In this document: piece by piece, positions 11,803 to 23,479 of the stretch
Layout of the letters: each line of letters opens with the position of its first letter
Numbering within the stretch: the first letter of the stretch is position 1
From: Nomia melanderi
Lineage: Eukaryota > Arthropoda > Insecta > Hymenoptera > Halictidae
DNA: 64,000 bases
NCBI RefSeq assembly: GCF_051020985.1
Contig: NW_027475304.1
Span: forward strand, 1 to 64,000
Direction of reading: 5' to 3'
Notes under the pieces: model-generated
Told to the model about the DNA's origin: nothing
Database searches by the model: none
The model's input: only the letters and a program-made list of their open reading frames with translations
Position numbers and translations under genes: made by a program

Positions 11803-14800
11803 GCGCATGAATCTGTGCAGCGGGTACGACCTCGGACCACCAGGGGCCGAGAAAACCACCGTCTCATGGGGCCGGACACTCAGGGTCAGGGAAAAACCCA
11901 ATATGTATCTGGTGATATCTCGGGTGCTATTACAGATAGCGCAATAAATCAAAGTGCATTGTCTGTAGGAGGCCCTGGCGCATGAATCTGTGCCGCGGGA
12001 ACGACCTCGGACCGCCAGGGGCCGAGAAAACCACAGTCTCATGGGGCCGGACACTCAGGGTCAGGGGAAAATCCAATATATATCTGGTGATATCTCGGGT
12101 GCTATTAGAAATAGCGCAATAAATCAAAGTGCATTGTCTGCAGGAAGCCCTGGCCCACGAATCTGTGGAGCAGGAACGAGCTCGGACCACCAGGGTCGAG
12201 AAAATTACAGATATTCGGAATTCGTCAACCAAGGTCATGTAAAAATCCAGCATATATCTGGTGATATCTCGGGTGCTATTAGAGATAGCGCGATAAATCA
12301 AAGTGCATTGTCTGCGGCAGACCCTGGCACATGAATCTGTGCTGCGGCAACGACCTCGGGCAACCAGGGGCCGAGGAAACCACCGTCTCATGGGGCCGGA
12401 CACTCAGGGTCTGGGGAAAATCCAATATATATCTGGTGATATCTCGGATGCTATTAGAGATAGCGCAATAAATCAAAGTGCATTGTCTGTAGGAGGCCCT
12501 GGCGCATGTATCTGTGCCGCGGGAACGACCTCGGAGCGCCAGGGGCCGAGAAAACCACAGTCTCATGGGGCCGGAAACTCAGGGTCAGGGGAAAATCCAA
12601 AATATATCTGGTGATACCTCGGGTGCTATTAGAATTAGCGCAATAAATCAAAGTGCATTGTCTGCGGGGGACCCTGGCGCATGAATCTGTGAAGCAGGAA
12701 CGATCTCGGACCACCAGGGGCCGAGAAAATGACAGATATTCGGAAATCGTCACCCAAGGTCATGTAAAAATCCAGCATATATCTGGTGATATCTCGGGTG
12801 CTATTACAGATAGCGCAATAAATCAAAGTGAATTATCTGCAGGAGGCCCGGGCGCATGAATCTGTGCAGCGGGAACTACCTCGGACCACCAGGGGCCTAG
12901 AAAACCACCGTCTCACGGGGCCGGACTCTCAGAGTCAGGGAAAACTCCATTATATATCTGGTAATATCTCGGGTGCTATTAGAGATAGCGCGATCAATCA
13001 AAGTGCATTGTCTGCGGCAGGCCCTGGCGCATGAATCTGTGCAGCGGCAACGACCTCGGGCAACCAGGGGCCGAGGAAACCACCGTCTCATGGGGCCGGA
13101 CACTCAGGGTCAGGGGAAAATCCAATATATATCTGGTGATATCTCGGGTGCTATTAGAGATAGCGCAATAAACGAAACTGAATTATCTGCAGGAGGACCT
13201 GGCGCATGCATCTCTGCAGCGGGAACGACCTCGGACCACCAGGGGCCGCGAAAATTACAGATTTTCGGTATCCGTCATCCAAAGTCATGTAAAAATCAAG
13301 CATATATATGGAGCTTTCTCGGGTGCTATTACAGATAGCGCAATAAATCAAAGTGCAGTGTCTGTAGGAGGCCCTGGCGCATGAATCGGTGCAGCGGGAA
13401 CGACCTCGGACCACCAGAGGCCGAGAAAACCACCGTCTCATGGGGCCGGAAACTCAGGGTCAGGGGAAAATCCAATATATATCTGGTGACATCTCGGGTG
13501 CTATTAGAGATAGCGCAATAAACCAAAGTGGATTATCTGCAGGAGGCCCTAACGCATGCATCTGTGCAGCGGGAACGACCTCGGACCACCAGGGGCCGAG
13601 AAAACCGCCGTCTCATGGGGCCGGACACTCAGGGTCAGGGAAAAATCCAATATATATCTGGTGATATCTCGGGTGCTATTACAGATAGCGCAGTAAATCA
13701 AAGTGCATTGTCTGTAGGAGGCCCTGGCAAATGAATCTGTGCAGCGGGAACTACATCGGACCACCAGGGGCCGAGAAAATTACAGATTTTCGGTATCCGT
13801 CACCCAAAGTCATGTAAAAATCCAGCATATATTTGCTGCTTTCTCGGGTGCTATTACAGATAGGGCAATAAATCAATGTGCATTGTCTGTAGGAGGCCCT
13901 GGCACATGAATCTGGGCAGCGGGAACGTCCTCGGACCACCAGGGACAGAGAAAACCACCGACACATGGGGCCGCTCACCCAAGGTCATGTAAAAACCCTG
14001 GATGTATCTGATGATGCCTTGGGTGCTATTAGAGATAGAGCAATAAATCAAAGTGCATTGTCTGTAGGAGGCACTGGCGAATGAATCTGTGCAGCAGGAA
14101 CTACCTCGGACCACCAGGGGCCGAGAAAATTACAGATATTCGGAATCCGTCACCCAAGGTCATGTAAAAATCCAGCATATATCTGGTGATATCTCGGGTG
14201 CTATTACAGATAGCGCAATAAATCAATGTGCATTGTCTGTAGGAGGCCCTGGCGCATGAATCTGGGCAGCGGGAACGACCTCGGACCACCAGGGGCCGAG
14301 AAAACCACCGTCTCATGGGGCCGGACGCTCAGGGTCAGGGAAAAATCCAATATATATCTGGTGCTTTCTCGGGTGCTATTACAGATAGCGCAATAAATCA
14401 ACGTTCATTGTCTGTAGGATGCCATGGCGCATGAATCTGGGCAGCGGGAACGACCTCGGACCACCAGGGGCCGAGAAAACCAACGTCTCATGGGGCCGGA
14501 CACTCAGGGTTAGGGGAAAATCCAATATATATCGGGTGATATCTCGGGTGCTATTAGAGATAGCGCAATACACCAAAGTGAATTATCTGCAGGAGGCACT
14601 GTCGCATGCATCTCTGCAGCGGGAACGACCTCGGACCACCAGGGGCCGTGAAAACCACAATCTCATGGTGCCGGACACTCAGGGTCAGGGGAAAATCCAA
14701 TATATATCTGGTGATATCTCGGGTATTATTAGAGATAGCGCAATAAACCAAAGTGAATTATCTTCAGGGGGCCCTGGCGCATGAATCTGTTCAGCGGGAA

Positions 14801-17800
14801 CGACCTCGGACCACCAGGGGCCGAGAAAACCACCGTCTCATGGGGCAGAACACTCAGGGTCAGGGAAAAATCCAATATATATCTGGTGATATCTCGCGTG
14901 CTATTAGAGACTGTGCAATAAACCAAAGTGAATTATCTGCAGGAAGCCCTGGCGCATGCATCTGTGTAGCGGGAACGACCTCGGACCACCAGGGGCCGAG
15001 ACAACCACCGTCTCATGGGGCCGGACACTCAGGGTCAGGGAAAAATCAAATATATATCTGGTGAAATCTCGGGTGCTATTACAGATAGCGCAATGAATCA
15101 AAGTGCATTGTCTGTAGGAGGCCCTGCCGCATGAATCTGGGCAGCGGGAACGACGTCGGACCACCAGGGGCTGAGAAAACCACATTCTCATGGGGCCGGA
15201 CACTCAGTGTCAGGGGAAAATCCAATATATATCTGGTGATATCTCGAGTGCTATTAGAGATAGCGCAATAAACCAAAGTGAATTATCTGCAGGAGGCCCT
15301 GGCGCATGAATGTGTGCAGCGGGAACGACCTCGGACCACCAGGAGCCGAGAAAACCACCGTCTCATGGGGCCGGACACTCAGGGTCGGGGAAAAGTCCAA
15401 TATATATCTGGTGATATCTCGAGTGCTATTAGAGATAGCGCAATAAAGCAAAGTGAATTATCTGCAGGAGGCCCTGGCGCATGAATCTGTGCAGCGGGAA
15501 CGACCTCGGACCACCAGGGGCCGAGAAAACCACCGTCCAATGGGGCCGGACGCTGAGGGTCAGGGAAAAATCCAATATATATCTGGTGATATCTCGGGTG
15601 CTATTACACATAGCGCAATAAATCAAAGTGCATTGTCTGTAGGAGGCCCTGCCGCATGAATCTGGGCAGCGGGAACGACCTCGGACCACCAGGGGCCGAG
15701 AAAACCACAGCCTCATGGGGCCGGACACTCAGGGTCAGGGAAAAATCCAATATATATCTGGTGATATCTCGGGTGCTATTAGAGATAGCGCAATAAACCA
15801 AAGTGAATTATCTGCAGGAGGCACTGGCGCATGAATCTGTGCAGCAGGATCGACATCGGACCACCAGGGGCCGAGAAAATTACAGATATTCGCAATCCGT
15901 CACCCAAAGTCATGTAAAAATCCAGCATATATATGGTGCTTTCTCGGGTGCAATTACAGATAGCGCAATAAATCAATGTGCATTGTCTGTAGGAGGCCCT
16001 GGCGCATGAATATGGGCAGCGGGAACGACCGCGGACCACCAGGGGCCGAGAAAACCACAGTCTCATGGGGCCGGACACTCAGGGTCAGAGGAAAATCCAA
16101 TATATATCTGGTGATATCTCGGGTATTATTACAGATAGCGCAATAAACCAAAGTGAATTATCTGCAGGAGGCCCTGTCGCATGCGTGTGTGCAGCGGGAA
16201 CGACCTTGGACCACCAGGGGCCGAGAAAACCACCGTCTCATGAGGCCGGACACTCAGGGTCAAGGGAAAATCCAATATATATCTGGTGATATCTCGGGTG
16301 CTATTAGAGATAGCGCAATAAACCAAAGTGAATTATCTGCAGGAGGCGCTGGCGCATGCATCTGTGCAGTGGGAACGACCTCGGACCACCAGGGGCCGAG
16401 GAAACCACCGTCTCATGGGGCCGGACACTCAGGGTCAGGGAAAAATCCAATATATATCTGGTGATATCTCGGGTGCTATTAGAGGTAGCGCAATAAACCA
16501 AAGTGAATTATCTGCAGGAGGCTCTGGCGCATGAATCTGTGCAGCGGGAACGACCTCGGATCACCAGGGGCCGAGACAACCACCGTCTCATGGGGCCAGA
16601 CACTCAGGGTCAGGGAAAAATCCAATATATATCTGGTGATATCTCGGGTGCTATTACAGATAGCGCAATAAATCAAAGTGCATTGCCTGTAGGAGGCCCT
16701 GGCGCATGAATCTGTGTAGCGGAAACGACCTCGGACCCCCAGGGGCCGCGAAAACCGCCGTCTCATGGGGCCGGACACTCAGGGTCAGGGAAAAATCCAA
16801 TATATATCTGGTGATATCTCGGGTGCTATTACAGATATCGCAATAAATCAAAGTGCATTGTCTGTAGGAGGCCCTGGCGCATGACTCTGTGCAGCGGGAA
16901 CGACCTCGGACCACCAGGGGCCGAGAAAACCACCGTCTCATGGGGCCGGACACTCAGGGTCAAGGGAAAATCCAATATATATCTGGTGATATCTCGGGTG
17001 CTATTAGAGATAGCGCAATAAACCAAAGTGAATTATCTGCAGGAGGCCCTGGCGCATGAATCTTTGTAGCGGGAACGACCTCGGACCCTCAGGGGCGGAG
17101 AAAACCGCCGTCTCATGGGGCCGGACACTCAGGGTCAGGGAAAAATCCAATATATATCTGGTGATATCTCGGGTGCTATTACAGATAGCGCAATAAATCA
17201 AAGTGCATTGTCTGTAGGAGGCCCTGGCGCATGACTCTGTGCAGCGGGAACGACCTCGGACCACCAGGGGCCGAGAAAACCACCGTCTCATGGGGCCGGA
17301 TACTCAGGGTCAAGGGAAAATCCAATATATATCTGGTGATATCTCGGGTGCTATTAGAGATAGCGCAATAAAGCAAAGTGAATTATCTGCAGGAGGCCCT
17401 GGCGCATGAATCTGTGCAGCGGGAACGACCTCGGACCACCAGTGGCCGAGAAAACCACCGTCTCATGGGGCCGGACGCTCAGGGTCAGGGAAAAATCCAA
17501 TATATATCTGGTTATATCTCGGGTGCTATTACAGATAGCGCAATAAATCTAAGTGCATTGTATGTAGGAGGTCCTGGCGCATGAATCTGTGCAGCGGGAA
17601 CGACCTCGGACCACCAGGGGCCGAGAAAACCACAGTCTCATGGGGTCGGACACTCAGGGTCAGGGGAAAATCCAATATATATGTGGTGATATCTCGGGTG
17701 CTATAACAGATAGCGCAATGAATCAAACTGCACTGTCTGTAGGAGGCCCTGATGCATGAGTCTGAGCAGCGGGAACGACCTCGGACCGCCAGAGGCCGAG

Positions 17801-18451
17801 AAAACCACAGTCTCATGGGGCCGGACATTCAGGGTCAGGGGAAAATCCAATATATATCTGGTGATATCTCGGGTGCTATTAGAGATAGCGCAATAAACCA
17901 AAGTGAATTATCTGCAGGAGGCCCTGGCGCATGAATCTGTGCAGCGGGAACGACCTCGGACCACCAGGGGCCGAGAAAACCACCGTCCAATGGGGCCGGA
18001 CGCTGAGGGTCAGGGAAAAATCCAATATATATCTGGTGATATCTCGGGTGCTATTACACATAGCGCAATAAATCAAAGTGCATTGTCTGTAGGAGGCCCT
18101 GCCGCATGAATCTGGGCAGCGGGAACGACCTCGGACCACCAGGGGCCGAGAAAACCACAGCCTCATGGGGCCGGACACTCAGGGTCAGGGAAAAATCCAA
18201 TATATATCTGGTGATATCTCGGGTGCTATTAGAGATAGCGCAATAAACCAAAGTGAATTATCTGCAGGAGGCCCTGGCGCATGAATCTGTGCAGCAGGAT
18301 CGACATCGGACCACCAGGGGCCGAGAAAATTACAGATATTCGCAATCCGTCACCCAAAGTCATGTAAAAATCCAGCATATATACGGTGCTTTCTCGGGTT
18401 TTATTGCAGATAGCGCGATAAATCAAACTGCACTGTCTGCAGGAGGCCCTG

Positions 18452-18583
18452 GCGCATGAATCTGTGCAGCAGGAGCGCCGGACACCCAAGTTCATGTAAA
18501 AATCCAGGATGTATCTGATGATATCTCGGGTGCTATTAGAGATAGCGCGATAAATCGGAGTGCATTGTCTGCAGGAGTCCCTG
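18452..18583 (+). repeat. Short 132-bp monomer, marker of the large HOR (unit 2)
   Basis: Same 43-bp deletion as at 7999-8130, with its join at 18479/18480, exactly 10,453 bp downstream. The shared breakpoint shows one deletion event older than the duplication of the large unit. Confidence 0.92.
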
Positions 18584-18684
18584 GTGCATGAATCTGTGCA
18601 GCTTGTACGACCTCGGACCACTAGGGGCCGAGAAAACCACCGTCTCATGGGTCCGGACACTCAGGGTCGGGGAAAAATCACATA

Positions 18685-19036
18685 TATATCTGGTGATATC
18701 TCGGGTGCTATTAGAGATAGCGCAATAAACCAAAGTGAATTATCTGCAGCAGGCCCGGGCGCATGAATCTGTGCAGCGGGAACGACCTCGGACCTCCAGG
18801 AGCCGAGAAAATTACAGATTTTCGGTGTCCACCACCCAAAACCATGTAAAAATCCAACATATATATGGTGCTTTCTCGGGTGCAATTACAGATAGAGCGA
18901 TAAATGAAAGTGAATTATCTGCAGGAAGCCCTGGCGCATGCTTCTGTGCAGCGGGAACGACCTCGGACCACCAGAGGCCGAGAAAACCACCGTCTCATGG
19001 GGCCGGACACTCAGGGTCGGGGAAAAGTCCAATATA
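18685..19036 (+). repeat. Two-monomer segment present in unit 2, absent from unit 1
   Basis: Unit 2 carries about 350 bp here that unit 1 lacks. Unit 1 at about 8227-8240 reads as a hybrid: its left side (AAAAATCACATATATAT) matches 18677 onward, and its right side (ATATATATGGTGATATC) matches 19032 onward. The exchange lies within the alternating AT run. The partial third unit also has the two monomers (about 29138-29489), so loss from unit 1 is the simpler reading. Confidence 0.88.
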
Positions 19037-20716
19037 TATATGGTGATATCTCGGGTGCTATTAGAGATAGCGCAATAAACCAAAGTGAATTATCTGCAGG
19101 AGGCCCTGGCGCATGAATCTGTGCAGCGGGACCGACCTCGGATCACCAGGGTCCGAGAAAACCACCGTCTCATGGTGCCGGACACTCAGGGTCAGCGTAA
19201 AATCCAATATATATCTGGTGATATCTCGGGTGCTATTACAGATATCGCAATAAATCAAACTGCATTGTCTGTACGAGGCCCTGGCGCATGAATCTGTGCA
19301 GCTGGTACAACCTCGGGCCACCAGGGGCTGAGAAAACCACCGACACATGGGGCCGGACGCTCAGGCTCAGGGAAAAATCCAACATATATCTGGTGATATC
19401 TCGGGTGCTATTAGAGATAGCCCAATAAATCAAAGTGCATTGTCTGTAGGAGGCCCTGGCGCATGAATCTGTGCAGCTGGTACGACCTCGGACCACCAGG
19501 GGCCGAGAAAAGTACAGATTTTCGGTGTCCGTCACCCAAAGTCATGTAAAAATCCAGCATATATACGGTGCTTTCTCGGGTGTACTACAGATAGCGCGAT
19601 AAACCAAAGTGTATTGTCTGCAGGAGGCCCTGGGGCATGAATCTGTGCAGCGGGAACGACCTCGGACCTCCAGGGGCCGAGAAAATCACCGACACATGGG
19701 GCCGGTCACTCAGGGTCAGGGAAAAATCCAATATATATCGGGTGATATCTTGGGTGCTATTAGAGATAGCGCAATAAACCGAAGTGTATTGTCTGCAGGA
19801 TGCCCTGGCGCATGCATCCGTGCAGCGGGAATGACCTCGGACCACTAGGGGCCGAGAAAACCACCGTCTCCTGAGGCCGGACACTCAGGGTCAGGGAAAA
19901 ATCCAAAATATATCTGGACATATCTAGGGTGCTATTAGAGATAGCGAGATAAATCAAAGTGCATTGCCTGTAGGAGGCCCGGGCGCATGAATCTGTGCAG
20001 CTGGAACGACATCGGACCACCAGGGGCCGAGAAAATTACAGATTTTCGGTATCCGTCACCCAATCTCATGTAAAAATCCAGCATATATCTGGAGATATCT
20101 AGGGTTTTATTACAGATAGCGCGATAAATCTAACTGCACTGTCTGCAGGAGGCCCTGGCGCATGAATCTGTGAAGCAGGAACGACAGCGGACCTCCAGGG
20201 GCCGAGAAAATTACAGATTTTCGGTGTCCGTCACCCAAAGTCATGTAAAAATTCAGCATATATCTGGTGATATCTCAGGTGCTATTACAGATAGCGCGAT
20301 AAATCAAAGTGCATAGTCTGCGGGAAGCCCTGCCGCATGAATCTGTGCAGCGGGAACGACCTCGGACCACCAGAGGCCGAGAAAACCACGGTCTCATGGG
20401 GCCGGACACTCTGGATCAGGGATTAATATGGCATAAATCTGGTGATATCTAGGGTGCTTTTAGAGATAGCGCGATAAATCAAAGTTCATTGTCTGCACCA
20501 AGCCCTGGCGCGTGAATCTGCAGTGGGATCGACCTCGGACCATCAGGGGCCGAAAAAATTACAGATTTTCGGTACCCGTCACCCAAGGTCATGTAAAAAT
20601 CCAGCATATATCTGGTGATATCTTGGGTACTATTGCAGATTGCGCGGTAAATCAAAGTGCATTGTCTGCAGGAAGCCCTGGCGCATGAATCTGTGTAGCG
20701 GCAACGACATCGGACT

Positions 20717-21118
20717 ACCAGGGGCCGAGAAAACCACCGTCTCATGGGGCCGGACACTCAGGGTCAGGGTAAAATACTATATATTTCTGGTTATATCTCG
20801 TGTGCTATTACAGATAGCGCAATAAACCAAAGTGTATTGTCTGTAGGAGGCCCTGGCGCATGATTCTGTGCAGCGGGAACGACCTCGGGCCACCAGGGGC
20901 CGAGAAAATCACCGTCTCATGGGGCCGGACTGTCAGGGTCAGTGAAAAATCCAATATATATCTGGTGATATCTCGGGTGCTATTATAGATAGCGCAATAA
21001 ACGAAACTGAATTATCTGCAGGAGGCCCTGGCGCATGCATCTGTGCAGCGGGAACGACCTCGGACCGCCAGGGGCCGAGAAAACCACCGACACATGGGGA
21101 CGGACACTTAGAGTCAGG
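20717..21118 (+). repeat. Donor-like segment of an internal copy within unit 2
   Basis: This roughly 400-bp segment, marked by GGGTAAAATACTATATATTTC and GCATGATTCTGTGC, occurs at the equivalent place in unit 1 (about 9914-10315) and a second time in unit 2 at 22117-22518, 1,400 bp (eight monomers) further on. Confidence 0.85.
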
Positions 21119-22116
21119 GAAAAATCCAATATATATCTGGTGATATCTCGGGTGCTATTAGAGATAGCGCAATAAACCAAAGTGAATTATCTGCAGGAGG
21201 CCCTGGCGCATGAATCTCTGCAGCGGGAACGAACTCGGGTCACCAGGGTCCGAGAAAACCACCGTCTCATGGGGCCGGTCACTCAGGGTCGGGGAAAAAT
21301 CCAATATATATCTGGTGATATGTCGGGTGCAATTAGAGATACCGCAATAAACGAAACTGAATTATCTGCACGAGGCCCTGGCGCATGCATCTGTGCAGCG
21401 GGAACGACCTCGGACCACCAGGGGCCGAGAAAACCACCGTCTCATGGGGCCGGACACTCAGGGTCAGGGGAAAATCCAATATATATCTGGTGATATCTCG
21501 GGTGCTATTAGAAATAGGGCAATAAATCAAACTGCATTGTCTGCGGGAGGCCCTGGCGCATGAATCTGTGAAGCAGTAACGACCTCGGACCACCAGGGGC
21601 CGAGAAACTTACAGATTTTCGGTATCCGTCATCCAAAGTCATGTAAAAATCCAGCATATATCTGGTGATATCTCGGGTTCTATTACAGATAGCGCGATAA
21701 ATCAAATTGCATTGTCTGCAGGAAGCCCTGGCGCATGAATCTGTGAAGCAGGAACGAGCTCGGACCACCAGGGACCGAGAAAATTACAGATATTCGGAAT
21801 TCGTCACCCAAGGTCATGTAAAAATCCAGCATATATCTGGTGATATCTCGGGTGCTATTACAGATAGCGCATTAAACCAAAGTGCATTGTCTGTAGGCGG
21901 CCCTGGCGCATGAATCTGTGCAGCGGGAACGACCTCGGACCACCAGGGGCCGAGAAAACCACCATCTCATGGGGCCGGACACTCAGGGTCTGGGGAAAAT
22001 CCAATATATATCTGGTGATATCTCGCGTGCCATTAGAGACTGCGCAATAAACCAAAGTGAATTATCTGCAGGAAGCCCTGGCGCATGCATCTGTGTAGCG
22101 GAAACGACCTCGGACC

Positions 22117-22518
22117 ACCAGGGGCCGAGAAAACCACCGTCTCATGGGGCCGGACACTCAGGGTCAGGGTAAAATACTATATATTTCTGGTTATATCTCG
22201 TGTGCTATTACAGATAGCGCAATAAACCAAAGTGTATTGTCTGTAGGAGGCCCTGGCGCATGATTCTGTGCAGCGGGAACGACCTCGGGCCACCAGGGGC
22301 CGAGAAAATCACCGTCTCATGGGGCCGGACTGTCAGGGTCAGTGAAAAATCCAATATATATCTGGTGATATCTCGGGTGCTATTATAGATAGCGCAATAA
22401 ACGAAACTGAATTATCTGCAGGAGGCCCTGGCGCATGCATCTGTGCAGCGGGAACGACCTCGGACCGCCAGGGGCCGAGAAAACCACCGACACATGGGGA
22501 CGGACACTTAGAGTCAGG
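22117..22518 (+). repeat. Probable gene-conversion patch in unit 2
   Basis: Unit 2 matches unit 1 on both sides with the same offset (10,803), but here it matches instead its own segment at 20717-21118. Unit 1 has GAGACAACC and AAAATCAAATATATATC at the equivalent place (about 11325-11395). The left limit lies between GGACCACCAG (unlike the donor's GGACTACCAG) and GAGAAAACC; the right limit lies between TTAGAGTCAGGG and the following TAAAATCC. Length is unchanged, which fits a non-crossover conversion of about two monomers. Confidence 0.82.
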
Positions 22519-23059
22519 GTAAAATCCAATATATATCTGGTGATATCTCGGGTCCTATTAGAGATAGCGCAATAAATCAAAGTGCATTGTCTGCAGGAGG
22601 CCCTGGCGCATGAATCTGTGCAGCGGGTACGACCTCGGACCACCAGGGGCCGAGAAAACCACCGTCTCATGGGGCCGGACACTCAGGGTCAGGGAAAAAC
22701 CCAATATGTATCTGGTGATATCTCGGGTGCTATTACAGATAGCGCAATAAATCAAAGTGCATTGTCTGTAGGAGGCCCTGGCGCATGAATCTGTGCCGCG
22801 GGAACGACCTCGGACCGCCAGGGGCCGAGAAAACCACAGTCTCATGGGGCCGGACACTCAGGGTCAGGGGAAAATCCAATATATATCTGGTGATATCTCG
22901 GGTGCTATTAGAAATAGCGCAATAAATCAAAGTGCATTGTCTGCAGGAAGCCCTGGCCCACGAATCTGTGGAGCAGGAACGAGCTCGGACCACCAGGGTC
23001 GAGAAAATTACAGATATTCGGAATTCGTCAACCAAGGTCATGTAAAAATCCAGCATATA

Positions 23060-23095
23060 TCTGGTGATATCTCGGGTGCTATTAGAGATAGCGCA
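23060..23095 (+). other. One-monomer deletion junction in unit 2
   Basis: The offset to unit 1 falls from 10,803 to 10,628 here. Unit 1 has an additional monomer (about 12291-12465, with GCGGCAGACCCTGGCACATG) that unit 2 lacks. The join falls in a block, GATAGCGCAATAAATCAAAG, shared by the flanking monomers. The sequence just right of it (CTGCAGGAGGCCC) matches neither unit 1 parent exactly. Confidence 0.8.
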
Positions 23096-23304
23096 ATAAA
23101 TCAAAGTGCATTGTCTGCAGGAGGCCCTGGCGCATGAATCTGTGCCGCGGGAACGACCTCGGAGCGCCAGGGGCCGAGAAAACCACAGTCTCATGGGGCC
23201 GGAAACTCAGGGTCAGGGGAAAATCCAAAATATATCTGGTGATACCTCGGGTGCTATTAGAATTAGCGCAATAAATCAAAGTGCATTGTCTGCGGGGGAC
23301 CCTG

Positions 23305-23479
23305 GCGCATGAATCTGTGAAGCAGGAACGATCTCGGACCACCAGGGGCCGAGAAAATGACAGATATTCGGAAATCGTCACCCAAGGTCATGTAAAAATC
23401 CAGCATATATCTGGTGATATCTCGGGTGCTATTACAGATAGCGCAATAAATCAAAGTGAATTATCTGCAGGAGGCCCGG
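23305..23479 (+). repeat. Representative B-type monomer (175 bp)
   Basis: Left and right thirds resemble the A-type, but the central cassette reads TGACAGATATTCGGAAATCG, then CACCCAAGGTCATGTAAAAA and CCAGCATATATCTGG. In most B-type monomers the first part is TTACAGATTTTCGGTATCCG. B-type monomers also tend to carry GCAGCAGGAACG or GAAGCAGGAACG upstream. Length is the same as the A-type, so the two are aligned alternatives and not an insertion. Confidence 0.88.

Larger units (their letters stand above)
7943..18395 (+). repeat. Large higher-order repeat unit 1, 10,453 bp (about 60 monomers)
   Basis: Sequence from 7943 (GGGTTTTATTGCAG) recurs at 18396 and again at 28849, giving a unit of 10,453 bp: 59 monomers of about 175 bp and one short monomer of 132 bp. 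Local offsets to unit 2 change in steps of whole monomers: 10,453, then 10,803 from about 8240, 10,628 from about 12460 and 10,453 from about 16490. Between these steps the two units differ by only about ten substitutions that I could spot (for example C at 9760 against A at 20563), above 99.8% identity. Upstream of 7943 the similarity stops at once. Confidence 0.94.
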
